This document shows positions 1-8,417 of a stretch of 53,620 nucleotides of DNA, piece by piece. The DNA is from a virus: positions 1 to 53,620 of the IMG/VR virus record IMGVR_UViG_3300045953_000088; one strand, 5' to 3'. Each line of letters begins with the position of its first letter. The stretch's first letter is position 1. The notes beneath the pieces were generated by a model that did not search any database, had not been told where the DNA came from, and saw only the letters and a program-made list of their open reading frames with translations. A program made the translations under genes and the position numbers.

Positions 1-769
1 AGCCGTCCTTGTACGTCTGCGGATGCTGGCCGCCGAGCACGTCGATTTCCTGGATGTCATGCCAGACACCGTTGGCCCAAGCGATCCAGTCGTACATGCT
101 GAGCCAGCCGCGAGGATTCTTTGCCTTCATCTCGACGCCCCAATTGCGAAGGTACGCGACGTAACCGCGATCGTCCTTGCTGTTGTGGCGGAACCACTCC
201 TCACGCCTCAGCGGGCGTTTGCCCTCGCGATAGACCAGCGGCCGAATTGGGACAGCAACCTCGCCGGGCTTTTGAAACACGAGAACGTAATCATTGGGCG
301 CCATCGCCCAATCGGTCGCCGTCCGGCTGTGGCCCGTCTTGAATTGAAGGCTGTGCAGATTCAGTTTGTTGGCCAGCGCTTGCGGGTCTTTATTGATGGC
401 GACTTCACCCTTGAACTGGAAACCGGCGGCGCCGAAGATGTCGATAGTCGCCCCGCGGAAATCGCGGCGGCCGCTGAAGCCGTGTTGATTCTTGTAGGCG
501 AGCAGCTGCTGGATATGGCAACACCAGTTGCACCCTGGTGCGATGACGCGAAACAGTTGCTCGGCAAAGAAGCGGAGATTGAGTGCGAATCGTCCCTTAA
601 GAATGTCGATCGTGCTGCCGTTGTTGCCAACGTCCTCGTCTTTCCCCGAGTAAACGAACAAACTCTCGAACGGGATCGAGCTGACGGCAAGGTGCACGGA
701 CGCCGGCGGCATCTCTGCCATGCCGCGGATGCAATCTTGATTCAGTATCGTTGCCTTTGGCGTCATCAT
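1..769 (-). CDS. Site-specific DNA methyltransferase (N4/N6 type), partial, 3' end beyond window
   Basis: Open frame of 256 codons running off the left edge, starting at ATG 769 with GAGG six bases upstream (a second ATG follows at once). The N-terminus reads NQDCIRGMAEMPPASVHLAV then SSIPFESLFVYSG and GNNGS. This matches the opening of phage adenine/N4-cytosine methylases, where the catalytic (D/N/S)PP(Y/F) motif IV comes early and the AdoMet motif I lies near the C-terminus (here off the window). The catalytic tetrapeptide is SIPF rather than SPPF or DPPY, which is unusual. It is the last visible gene of the leftward early operon. Probable role: modifying phage DNA against host restriction. 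Family fairly sure, specificity unknown. Confidence 0.75.
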   Translation of the reverse strand, partial: MMTPKATILNQDCIRGMAEMPPASVHLAVSSIPFESLFVYSGKDEDVGNNGSTIDILKGRFALNLRFFAEQLFRVIAPGCNWCCHIQQLLAYKNQHGFSGRRDFRGATIDIFGAAGFQFKGEVAINKDPQALANKLNLHSLQFKTGHSRTATDWAMAPNDYVLVFQKPGEVAVPIRPLVYREGKRPLRREEWFRHNSKDDRGYVAYLRNWGVEMKAKNPRGWLSMYDWIAWANGVWHDIQEIDVLGGQHPQTYKDG

Positions 770-860
770 CTGACCTCAGATAAAATCGCCGCGCCGCAAC
801 GAGCGGACGCGGCTCTGCTACCACGGCCGGAATTTACAGACAGCCGTGGACACTTGAAAA

Positions 861-1754
861 TCACGCACTCGCCGTGGCCTTGCCGCCACGCTTCCAGAAC
901 TCCTCCGCGGCGTCCGCAATCTCACCGGCAGCCTTGGGGCCCACGCCTTCGAGGTCATTCACCCAAAAGTCGCCTTTCTTCGCTTGGAAGTCGGAGAAGT
1001 CGCCCATGGTACTGATGTCCGCCAGCTCGAACGCCTTGTACGTTCGACTGCCAAGGCCCTGGAGCGCCTCGCCGACCGGAACGGTCCGCCAGTTCTCATC
1101 GATCTTCGCGTGCGAATGGCCGTTGACCTTGCCGTTGTGATTGCCGTTGCTCTCGGCCGTGTTGTCCTCAGTCGGCACTTTTTGCTCATTGGGATTAGTC
1201 GCTGGCGACGCCGGCTCGGGAATCTCCTTGAAGAGTGGCCCCTCGGCGCAGGCCTTGGCGAAACGCTGCAGGTCGCGCTTGTACAAGCCATGGCGCCGGA
1301 TTACCGACTCGAATTCCTCGATGTCGTGTTTCTTGATCCGGTAGACCTTGCGTCCGCGTTCATCGAGGACCTGGTCACCCGATTTCTTGTCCTCCGCCAC
1401 GCCGGCGTGGCACAGCTCGTGATCCATCAAGGCCGCCCGTTGCTTTTCGTTGAACTGTTTCCAAGTCGTCGAGTTCAGAAAGATGACGAAGTCGAACTCG
1501 CGCATTTCGCGATCGAGGTCGGACTGCTTCTTACATTTGCCGAGGACGAGGAACCCATCGACGTTTGCCTTGACGTCGAGCATCCAGGCGACGGCGATTT
1601 TGGCGTCGTCGAGATGTGAATGATGCTTCAGCATCTTGTCGAGGTAACCGTACGGACACTCCGGATCCTTCGACTTTCGTTCTGGCCTAGGTAATAGCTG
1701 GACTTTGACGGCTTTACGTCTTGGCTTGCGAGCGGTTCTTCTTGCGCGGACCAT
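861..1754 (-). CDS. Putative phage metallopeptidase with C-terminal helix-hairpin-helix
   Basis: 297 aa from ATG 1754 (AAGGAA six bases upstream; an in-frame TTG at 1769 is less likely). The N-terminal two thirds resemble the putative phage metallopeptidase family: a basic start, a YGYLDKML segment, and the zinc-site motif ALMDHELCHA near residue 136. A low-complexity Asn/His/Lys linker (about residues 195-225) leads to a C-terminal region containing LEGVGPKAAGEIADAA, a helix-hairpin-helix DNA-binding signature. Inference: a zinc protease-like domain tethered to DNA, possibly acting on host DNA-bound proteins. Substrate unknown. Confidence 0.7.
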   Translation of the reverse strand: MVRARRTARKPRRKAVKVQLLPRPERKSKDPECPYGYLDKMLKHHSHLDDAKIAVAWMLDVKANVDGFLVLGKCKKQSDLDREMREFDFVIFLNSTTWKQFNEKQRAALMDHELCHAGVAEDKKSGDQVLDERGRKVYRIKKHDIEEFESVIRRHGLYKRDLQRFAKACAEGPLFKEIPEPASPATNPNEQKVPTEDNTAESNGNHNGKVNGHSHAKIDENWRTVPVGEALQGLGSRTYKAFELADISTMGDFSDFQAKKGDFWVNDLEGVGPKAAGEIADAAEEFWKRGGKATASA

Positions 1755-1923
1755 GAGAATTCCTTTCAAGTGATTGGTTCTTGTTGGTCAATTCGTTGGC
1801 TGCTCTTATCCACCTTTGCCAAGTCGTAGGATCGACTTCCATTGGAGCGTCGGTGTCGCCTTCATAGGTGGCGTCATATTCCAAGATGGATTGGGCAAGT
1901 TCATGATTGCTCATCGCTGCCAT
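1714..1923 (-). CDS. Small hypothetical protein
   Basis: 69 aa from ATG 1923, with GGAG seven bases upstream. The product is acidic in the middle and Lys/Arg/Asn-rich at the C-terminus. It begins within the last codons of the upstream gene (which stops at 1911) and overlaps the start of the metallopeptidase by 41 bp, so it is tightly packed in the early operon. No family recognised. The long downstream overlap lowers confidence slightly. Confidence 0.5.
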   Translation of the reverse strand: MAAMSNHELAQSILEYDATYEGDTDAPMEVDPTTWQRWIRAANELTNKNQSLERNSHGPRKKNRSQAKT

Positions 1924-2126
1924 GACTCGGCTCCAGTTTGAATGTTGTCGATCGCCACGCATTGAGCGGGGCTGACGTATTCGTTTTCGTCGATCCAGTC
2001 GGCGATGCTTTCAATCGTCTCCGACGCCGAAGCCGCAAAGTCGTCGGCTGCAGACGGCAGGCTTTCGAGGAGATCGAGCAACTCCTCGCACTGAGCCAGC
2101 CGTTTTTCCCACTCAGCTTGCGGCAC
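1911..2126 (-). CDS. Small hypothetical acidic protein
   Basis: 71 aa from GTG 2126, with GGGAG eight bases upstream; the start overlaps the end of the RusA gene. The sequence is helical and acidic (EWEKRLAQCEELLDLLESLP, then IESIADWIDENEY). No family recognised. Longer readings of this frame have no ribosome-binding site and lie wholly inside rusA, so GTG 2126 is preferred. Confidence 0.55.
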   Translation of the reverse strand: MPQAEWEKRLAQCEELLDLLESLPSAADDFAASASETIESIADWIDENEYVSPAQCVAIDNIQTGAESWQR

Positions 2127-2493
2127 GGGCCAACTCCCAAATCGTGACGACGACCTTCCCGTCTTGGCAGGGCTCGCAGCGGATGATCCGCTCATCGTCA
2201 ATCTGCTCGTCATCAACGAATGCCGTCGAGTGTTCGAGGGAATCGAGTAAACACTTCCAGAGGTTATTCAGGTCCCGTCGCCGGCCGTCCGCCGGCGGAT
2301 GAGCCTCGACGTAGACACCAAGACGACCTTTCATCGGTTCTTGACTGATCTTGCACGCGAGACGCATCGCGCGGATTTTCTCGACCACGTGAGACCGATA
2401 TTTCAGTCCGTCGCTGCTGACGATGATCCTGCCGTTGGCCATGGTCCAATAGGAGTTCACGCTCGGCGTCCATGGCAGTTCGAGCTTGATCAT
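2113..2493 (-). CDS. rusA: RusA-type Holliday junction resolvase
   Basis: 126 aa, ATG 2493. It has the family layout: an N-terminal LPWTPSVNSYW segment, then PPADGRRRDLNNLWKCLLDS, then FVDDEQIDDERI. The Asp residues of RRDLNN and of the DDEQIDD cluster are the metal-binding acidic residues expected in RusA. Predicted role: dimeric endonuclease that resolves four-way junctions made during phage recombination or replication. It sits downstream of the exonuclease, annealing protein and ATPase, completing a recombination set. It overlaps the upstream gene by 4 bp. Confidence 0.9.
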   Translation of the reverse strand: MIKLELPWTPSVNSYWTMANGRIIVSSDGLKYRSHVVEKIRAMRLACKISQEPMKGRLGVYVEAHPPADGRRRDLNNLWKCLLDSLEHSTAFVDDEQIDDERIIRCEPCQDGKVVVTIWELARAAS

Positions 2494-2747
2494 TTCCTCG
2501 CGTCCCTCTCCGCGATCGCCTGTCTCAAGTAAACTGCCAAATCTAAGGCTTCCTGGTAGGCATCCATCAGCGCATCGCGGCCGTTGTTCGCCTGGACCGG
2601 AGTGCCGTATTTGGCGATGCCAAACTTTCGCCGTTGCTTCATATCTGTCATGACGAGCTTCCAGACGTCGCCCGCAGATGTCTTTGGTGACGTCTGCACG
2701 TTGGCACCCAGCGATTTCAGAGCTTCCTTAAGCCGCTTTTTGGTCAT
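2490..2747 (-). CDS. Hypothetical protein, possibly MazG-like/nucleotide-hydrolase related
   Basis: 85 aa, ATG 2747, overlapping the methyltransferase stop by 4 bp (ATGA). The C-terminal half, KYGTPVQANNGRDALMDAY followed by QEALDLAVYLRQAI, resembles a helix found in phage MazG-like or dNTP-pyrophosphohydrolase-type small proteins. The full EEXXE...DXXD metal site of MazG is not visible, so this is only a resemblance. The position between the methyltransferase and RusA suggests a DNA-metabolism role. Confidence 0.55.
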   Translation of the reverse strand: MTKKRLKEALKSLGANVQTSPKTSAGDVWKLVMTDMKQRRKFGIAKYGTPVQANNGRDALMDAYQEALDLAVYLRQAIAERDARK

Positions 2748-5701
2748 GACGCCCTCGATTTGCGACGCGCCTTTGCCGGCACGTAGTTCGCCTTGACCAA
2801 GACTTCCGCCATCACCGGACAGACAGAATTTCCGATCCTGGCGACCTGGCTGCTCTTGCTGCCAGTGAGGATGTAAGAATCTGGGAATCCCTGTGCTCTC
2901 GCGAGTTCACGCGGCGACAGCATTCGCATTCCGATATCGACGATGACGTACGGCTCGCCGTTGATCGACACGGTGACCAGGCCGAAGCGGTCTTTGCCTG
3001 TGGCGGTCGGCATCGGTTCGATGAGGCTGGCGCCGATCGCCGTGCCAAAGTATTTCACTAGGAAGCTGTAGACGAGGGCGGCGTGGTTTCCGCTCGTGAC
3101 GGTCGGAAGTGGCTCATCGGCCCCATTCCATTGTTTTTCGCCATGGTTCATTCGGATGATGTTCGCGGCGACAAGGCCAGCGTGATTGCCGCCGGCCATG
3201 ACGGTGTTCATCGGCTCGGACGGCGAACTCGGTTGCGTATTGTTCTTAAGATGAATCAAGTTCGCAGCGACAAGCGAGTGATGATCCTTAGCTGTGACCG
3301 TGGATGTTGGGCCGTCGGCTGGGACGCCAACAACGCCGCCAAAGTGCTTGGCAAGGAACGCGGAAACGAGAGCATGCTTCTGTCCGTTGACGCACGTGCC
3401 GAGCGGTTTTTCAAGATCAAGGCACCGCGGCGACTGGCCTTTGCGTTCGGTGTAACCTGTCTGAACCATAGTTGCAGCGACTACATGACGATGATTTTCG
3501 GTCATCAGCGTCCCGATCGGCTCGTCAACTGGCCGCGGCTTGCCGGCGTTCGATGGTCCACCTGCGCCAACGAGACACGCCGATACCAATGCATGATTGT
3601 TGCCGCCAGCATGAACAGTACCCAGTGGCTGATCAGCGGCATTCACTCGCCCGTCGCCAAACGTTGTGCCGGCTGGTCCGTTGCCGTGAGCTAGTTGTGC
3701 TATCACTACGCCGTAGCCGTGCTTTCCCGTCACTGTCGACAGCGGTTGATCAATCGACTGCCCACGAAAATGATCGCCGCCATGTTCGCACCGAACAATG
3801 AACGGAGTCGGATTTTCAAGTACGTACCTCTTGATACCCATCGCGATTCGACGCAGCGTGTTCTCCGCCAGCGGCCGTTTGCGTTCGAAGATCGACGGGC
3901 AAGCAATCGACCAGTCGATGCATTCAGCGGCTGTGCGCCACGGCTGCAGCGTTCCGAACAATGGTTGTGCGTTGATCTTTTTCGGATCGCCATGCGTCGG
4001 CTCTGGCCAAACAACCTTCTGACCGTCGCAACGGGCAATAAGGAAGAGACGTCGGCGATGTGTTGGCGCTCCAAAGTCACTGGCATTCAGGACGCGCCAT
4101 TGCACTTCGTAGCCGAGATTGCGGAGGCGACCGGCCCATCGCTTGAACGAATGGCCTTTGCGCGTTGGATCGGGGACCAGGACGGGAGAGCCGTCGTCGA
4201 GGACCTGACCGACGCCATCGACTATCTTCTGAACCAGCGGGCCCCAGTCTTCGAATTCACGTACGTTTTCGAGAATAATGACGCGCGGCCTAACTTCTGC
4301 AGCCCATTTCACGACAACCCAGGCAAGCGAGCGAATGTGTTTCTTAACCGGCTTGGCGCCTTTCGCTCTGCTGAAATGGGTGCAATTGTGAACTACTATG
4401 CTTTCTGCAACATAGCTTTCGTCCTCATCGACACTTAGATTGTAAACCTCAGTTTGACCGTCAATCCCTGATTCAATTTCTCTAATCGGCGTGTATCGAT
4501 GGAGGTCGTCGCAACGCGTTTGTTCGTGATCGGCATCGACGTGGTGCCGCCATCTGAGTTTGTAAACGTCGCGACTGTTGATTTTTCTCCCCTCAATTTC
4601 GTTCGAATGTTGGTGCGATTTGTAAACAGCAACGGCGTGACCAAATGACATTGCCAGCGACTTAACGCCGAACGCCAATGCCTTTGAGACCGTTGTGGCT
4701 TCCATGAAGTCTTGAGACTTCCAGCCATCACCTGACATGTATCCAGTGAGGAACGCGGCGCGGATCGTTTCTGGCGCGCCAAGCATCCAGCCGGGAATTC
4801 GTTTTTCGTGTGCCAGATGCCCAAAGTTTGTTCTGAGCCAATCAACAAGACCGCGATGATTCGTCGAAAACTGACACGCAGTTTCAAGCTCTCGGAAATG
4901 CCATTCTAGTTCACCAAACTGAGACCGTGCCGAAGATCTTGGCCAGGACGCCAGTTTTTCTTTGAGTGCATTGACTTCGTCTTTCCCACAGATGATGACC
5001 AACTCGGCACGGGTGTCGGTTAGTCTGGTCCATCCGTCAGCCAAATAGCGGCCAGCTAACCACATCAAACGGTCATCTAAATACATGCCGCGACCACCAA
5101 CTTCTGGGATTGCCAGTGGCTCGAATTTTGTCGGCGATGACCAGTAATGACCGGACTGGCTTGCATCACGTCCGGTCAGGGGAGTGAGTTCGCTGGCTTT
5201 AGTCCACTGTGGAGAGTCAAACGTCGGGACGTATCGGCGCACGCTGTTATCCCAAGTGTTTGTTCGGTGGACTGACAAGAACGGATGCTCGCTCGAAACT
5301 GCCAAACCGAAATGTCCGTGACCACGAATGGTCATCGTGTTTTTCACTGACGACATTGTTTGGTTGACGCGGCGCCATCTGCCGCGGTGAGTAAGAACCA
5401 AATCGCCGACGTGAACTTGTTCAATCGGAATATAGCCATCGGCCGTCAAAACAAGCGTCCCGGCCGGGAAGCAATCGGGGCTAGCCCACAGCAAGCCGAG
5501 GGCGCGGCCTTTCGTTAGGCTCGCCGGCTTGAGACTCCAAATGTCGTTTGGATAATGTGCCGTCTCAGGGTGATTTGCCGTGTGCATGGCGATCGCGTCT
5601 GCGTCGTGATTGATCGCGACATCGACACGGAATCCAGCCTGACCGATGCCGAATGAGGCACCGCCTCCGCCGGCGAAACTGTCGATGATAAGCTCACGCA
5701 T
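2744..5701 (-). CDS. DNA (cytosine-5) methyltransferase with in-frame intein and repeated target-recognition region
   Basis: 985 aa from ATG 5701 (AGGGA eight bases upstream; a TTG at 5734 is possible). Removing a 363-residue intein (residues 77-439) leaves a 622-aa C5 methyltransferase. Motif I is DSFAGGGGASFG; motif IV is SPD-C, split by the intein so that Cys440 is the catalytic nucleophile; motif VI is ENV in VIILENVREF; motif VIII is GAPTHRRRLFLIA; motifs IX/X are ARAQGFPDSY and ARIGNSVCPVM. The region between VIII and IX holds seven or more repeats of the form DEPLxTVTxxxHxALVxAxL, as in other phage C5 methyltransferases. Role: phage DNA modification. Activity should depend on protein splicing. 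Confidence 0.92.
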   Translation of the reverse strand: MRELIIDSFAGGGGASFGIGQAGFRVDVAINHDADAIAMHTANHPETAHYPNDIWSLKPASLTKGRALGLLWASPDCFPAGTLVLTADGYIPIEQVHVGDLVLTHRGRWRRVNQTMSSVKNTMTIRGHGHFGLAVSSEHPFLSVHRTNTWDNSVRRYVPTFDSPQWTKASELTPLTGRDASQSGHYWSSPTKFEPLAIPEVGGRGMYLDDRLMWLAGRYLADGWTRLTDTRAELVIICGKDEVNALKEKLASWPRSSARSQFGELEWHFRELETACQFSTNHRGLVDWLRTNFGHLAHEKRIPGWMLGAPETIRAAFLTGYMSGDGWKSQDFMEATTVSKALAFGVKSLAMSFGHAVAVYKSHQHSNEIEGRKINSRDVYKLRWRHHVDADHEQTRCDDLHRYTPIREIESGIDGQTEVYNLSVDEDESYVAESIVVHNCTHFSRAKGAKPVKKHIRSLAWVVVKWAAEVRPRVIILENVREFEDWGPLVQKIVDGVGQVLDDGSPVLVPDPTRKGHSFKRWAGRLRNLGYEVQWRVLNASDFGAPTHRRRLFLIARCDGQKVVWPEPTHGDPKKINAQPLFGTLQPWRTAAECIDWSIACPSIFERKRPLAENTLRRIAMGIKRYVLENPTPFIVRCEHGGDHFRGQSIDQPLSTVTGKHGYGVVIAQLAHGNGPAGTTFGDGRVNAADQPLGTVHAGGNNHALVSACLVGAGGPSNAGKPRPVDEPIGTLMTENHRHVVAATMVQTGYTERKGQSPRCLDLEKPLGTCVNGQKHALVSAFLAKHFGGVVGVPADGPTSTVTAKDHHSLVAANLIHLKNNTQPSSPSEPMNTVMAGGNHAGLVAANIIRMNHGEKQWNGADEPLPTVTSGNHAALVYSFLVKYFGTAIGASLIEPMPTATGKDRFGLVTVSINGEPYVIVDIGMRMLSPRELARAQGFPDSYILTGSKSSQVARIGNSVCPVMAEVLVKANYVPAKARRKSRAS
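4385..5473 (-). other. Intein with LAGLIDADG homing endonuclease, inserted at the catalytic Cys of the C5 methyltransferase
   Basis: The encoded segment is 363 residues. It starts with Cys (CFPAGTLVLTADG, block A), has a block B-like SSEHPF, two LAGLIDADG-type motifs (WLAGRYLADGW and FLTGYMSGDGW), a block F-like VYNLSVDEDESYVA, and ends VVHN before Cys+1 (block G). It is in frame with both exteins, and joining the exteins gives the expected motif IV (ASPD-CTHFSRAKG). The motif set is that of a full-size, mobile, splicing-competent intein. Boundaries were set from the first Cys codon (5473-5471) and last Asn codon (4387-4385). Confidence 0.93.
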
Positions 5702-5746
5702 TCGAATCGTCCCTGAGTTTCCCTGCCATCTCAAACGGCATTCGGA

Positions 5747-7012
5747 TCACGCCACGTCTACGATCTCTGCTTGCAACGGCTCGCCTTTGGCAACAACCTC
5801 GCACACGAGCTGGACGCCGTGCTCTTTTGCGAATTCGTTGATGGGCGCCATGTCATCGATCAACGACGCATCACGAACGGCAATCAGTCGATGACCGAGT
5901 GCCGCGGCGACGAGAATGTCGAGTCTCATGCGCGCCGCCGTATTGAGCGCCGATAGTTCGACGGGCCCTGTGCCTTGATCGAGAGTGACTGCCTCTCCCT
6001 TGATGCTAAGGCCGTCAATCGGGAGTTTCACGTTCGCGAGTTGGCGGCGCTTGGTGTCGTTGATCCTGTCCAATCTGGCCGACAGGTCATCAGCGAGCTT
6101 TTGTTTGGCCGCGGCAATTTTTTCGAGTAGCGTTTTGTTTGTGCGAGCCTGGGCGGCTTCGCGCATGTTTTGACGCTCGCGAGCGAGTCGAGCGTTCTCT
6201 TCTTTGGCTTGCGCGATTTCGGCGTCAATTGCCGACGTGTCCGGGTCGATCAGGTTTGCCGCCGCATTTTTGGCGATTGTCAATGCGCCGTCCGCTTTGG
6301 CTTGATCACGGTCGGCATTCTCCATTTGCTCTTGTGCGCGTTCGAGGGCGAGGATGCACTCGGCGCGACGCTCGGCGGCAGTTCGAGCGGCACGTTCTGC
6401 ATTCTGGTAGTTTTGGCGAAGTTGATCGTTTTCAAGACGCTTTTTTTCGATGCCCGTTTTCTTCGCGGCGATCGCGACAATATCAATGTCATCCGGCACG
6501 CTCACTGGAGCGTCGATGATGACGACGCCGTTGGCCTGGGCGGTCAGCGTCGCTGCGTCTCGCCGTTCGGCGTAAATGCGTTCGTATTCCGCGTCGAGGG
6601 AGGAAGTATCGATCTCGGGTGCAAGCCGGCGCAAGATCGCTGCCTGCTCTTTCGCTGGCTTTGTCGAGAACGTTTGACGCTCGATGGCGCCAATGAATCC
6701 GCTAAGTAAAGCCGTCGGCGATGGCAGGGCCTTGCCGCCGTTGGCCGGCTTGACCACCAACGACGGAGCGCCTTCACGCTTCTGCTTGCGGGTAACGACG
6801 TACTCACCGAATTCGACGCGTGTCTCGGCAGCGTCGGCGCCGTTGTTGATGACGGTGCCGTCGAGACGTCCACCGAGCCCCCAATACAAGGCATCGACCG
6901 CGCTCGACTTGCCTGCACCGTTCTTGCCCTTGAGCGTCAGGCTTTTACCGTTAGGTTCGGCTTCGAATTCGACGATGCCGCGAAAGCCGCGAATGGAGAA
7001 TCGTAATAGCAT
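5747..7012 (-). CDS. SMC/RecF-like AAA ATPase
   Basis: 421 aa, ATG 7012 with AGAGG upstream. The N-terminus reads RFSIRGFRGIVEF then the Walker A motif GKNGAGKSS (about residues 29-37). A long Ala/Glu/Lys/Arg-rich coiled-coil region spans about residues 180-340, and the C-terminal head contains MRLDILVAAALGHRLIAVRD then ASLIDDMAPI, suggestive of the Walker B/D-loop of SMC, SbcC and RecF ATPases. It lies between the annealing protein and the methyltransferase. Likely a phage recombination or replication ATPase, perhaps a nuclease partner. No nuclease domain is visible in it. Confidence 0.8.
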   Translation of the reverse strand: MLLRFSIRGFRGIVEFEAEPNGKSLTLKGKNGAGKSSAVDALYWGLGGRLDGTVINNGADAAETRVEFGEYVVTRKQKREGAPSLVVKPANGGKALPSPTALLSGFIGAIERQTFSTKPAKEQAAILRRLAPEIDTSSLDAEYERIYAERRDAATLTAQANGVVIIDAPVSVPDDIDIVAIAAKKTGIEKKRLENDQLRQNYQNAERAARTAAERRAECILALERAQEQMENADRDQAKADGALTIAKNAAANLIDPDTSAIDAEIAQAKEENARLARERQNMREAAQARTNKTLLEKIAAAKQKLADDLSARLDRINDTKRRQLANVKLPIDGLSIKGEAVTLDQGTGPVELSALNTAARMRLDILVAAALGHRLIAVRDASLIDDMAPINEFAKEHGVQLVCEVVAKGEPLQAEIVDVA

Positions 7013-7039
7013 AGATAACCTCTTGATTGTCTGACTGTC

Positions 7040-7080
7040 AAAAACCCGCTCCGCTCGGCATCATGCTCTGCGGAGAGGGG
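7040..7080 (-). terminator. Rho-independent terminator candidate
   Basis: On the - strand a stem CTCCGC/GCGGAG, extended by three G-C pairs beyond one mismatch, is followed by TTTTT. It lies in the 231-bp gap between the annealing protein gene and the ATPase gene, so it may attenuate transcription between the two. The rest of the gap shows no convincing gene. Confidence 0.55.
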
Positions 7081-7243
7081 GCGGCTAACGAGCGAACCCA
7101 TCAGCCCATCGTGTCCCACACTCGCGGGGTCGCACCGTACGCTTATGAGGCGGCGATCGTTTACCCTCCCGCACTGTCGATCGCTGGCATGCCTGAGTAC
7201 CGTCACTCATCCAGGACGGCTCGTGGGCTCTAATGGGTAAGCA

Positions 7244-8386
7244 TCAATCTTCGTCTCCTGGTTCGCGCTGCTTTTGCGCCAACGCCGTTTCCAGGTCCTT
7301 AAGGTGAGCCAACGCGTCTTGTTCGAGCAGCTCATTCCATTTCTTGATCTTGATCGTCGCGCGGTAGGTGTTCTCGGCCATGCCGAGTTTCGAGAGTATT
7401 TCTTGAATTTTGGTGAGCGTGGCGGGGCGAAGTGGCATCGGCTTCGGAGGCTGATCTTGCGTCTGCACCTCTGCTTGCTCAGTCGCCTTGGCTTGCTCCT
7501 CGGACGCCGCGGGTTTCATTTCTGGTTGCTCTTGAGACGAATCCGCATCATCCTTCTTGCCGCCCTTGATCTTCTCCGCCAGTGTTTGGGATTTCGTCTG
7601 CAAAGACGGGAAACATTCTTCGATCGTCGTCTGCTTGTCTTTGATCGCCGTCCAGAACCCGAGCAGAAGCTGAATTTCGTCCAGCCCGATATCCTGCAAG
7701 CCTGGCTTGCCGAGGGCCGCGAGCAACCGATCTTGCTTGACCCCTTGTTTCTCCCAGAATGCGACCGCCTCCGAGCGGCGTGCTTCGAGCGACGTCGCGT
7801 CACCAAGAGCAACCTTTGCCGCCTGCGTGCGAATTTTCTCGACGAGTGACTTCGGGATGATTCGAAAGATCGCGTTGCGAAGGATAATCGAGATTGCCGC
7901 GTTTGCCGTGACGATGATCATGTCGTCATTGAACCGGCGATTTTGTTTGTCGGTGATACGACGAGTCGTTTCCTGACTGATGCGGTTGTTTGTTTCCATA
8001 TCCCAAGCCGTGCCTGCGACTTTGACGAACTGATCGCCGATCTCGACGATGCGGCCTTCGACGTGAAGATTGCCCCACGCAAGAACGCAGATTTCAGCCA
8101 GGCGAACGCTCGGCCCGGTGATCGTTTTGCCGCCGCGCGGGACAGCGTAGGTGCAACTGGCGGCAACTTCCTTGTCCTCTGTGGCGTAGGTCAATGCTCG
8201 CTGCATGAACAACTTGATTGAGCGAGGCCGCTTGACTGCCGTGTCGAGTTGAGCCTCGGTGAAAGCTGCCTCGCGCGGGTCGACCTTGGCAGTCGATGCC
8301 TGATCGATGATTTGCTCAAGCAGCTCGCCATCTTCCGTGACATATTCGGATTGCTGGCCACGCGGTTGTTGAAGGGTCGTCGTCAT
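7244..8386 (-). CDS. Putative recombination-associated / ssDNA-annealing protein
   Basis: 380 aa from ATG 8386 (AAAGG upstream). Upstream in-frame sequence lies inside the exonuclease gene and is discounted. The central region has GPSVRLAEICVLAWGNLHVE, a beta-rich stretch, and IIVTANAAISIILRNAIFRI; the C-terminal third is Gln/Glu/Ala-rich, ending in a charged helical tail. Placement directly after a YqaJ-type exonuclease is the classical position of RecT, Bet or Erf annealing proteins. I cannot assign a defined family from sequence alone, so the function is by context. Confidence 0.65.
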   Translation of the reverse strand: MTTTLQQPRGQQSEYVTEDGELLEQIIDQASTAKVDPREAAFTEAQLDTAVKRPRSIKLFMQRALTYATEDKEVAASCTYAVPRGGKTITGPSVRLAEICVLAWGNLHVEGRIVEIGDQFVKVAGTAWDMETNNRISQETTRRITDKQNRRFNDDMIIVTANAAISIILRNAIFRIIPKSLVEKIRTQAAKVALGDATSLEARRSEAVAFWEKQGVKQDRLLAALGKPGLQDIGLDEIQLLLGFWTAIKDKQTTIEECFPSLQTKSQTLAEKIKGGKKDDADSSQEQPEMKPAASEEQAKATEQAEVQTQDQPPKPMPLRPATLTKIQEILSKLGMAENTYRATIKIKKWNELLEQDALAHLKDLETALAQKQREPGDED

Positions 8387-8417
8387 CAAAGTTGCCTTTC
8401 TGGTTTTAACTGGGACA

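Noticed and set aside
23-1015. A 330-codon + strand open frame at the left edge
   Set aside because: It is the complement of a better - strand gene: the - strand frame from 769 encodes recognisable methyltransferase motifs with a ribosome-binding site, while the + strand reading has no family-like features.
3083-4438. Long + strand frames opposite the methyltransferase and intein
   Set aside because: The opposite strand encodes well-defined methyltransferase motifs and intein blocks; the + strand frames are composition shadows.
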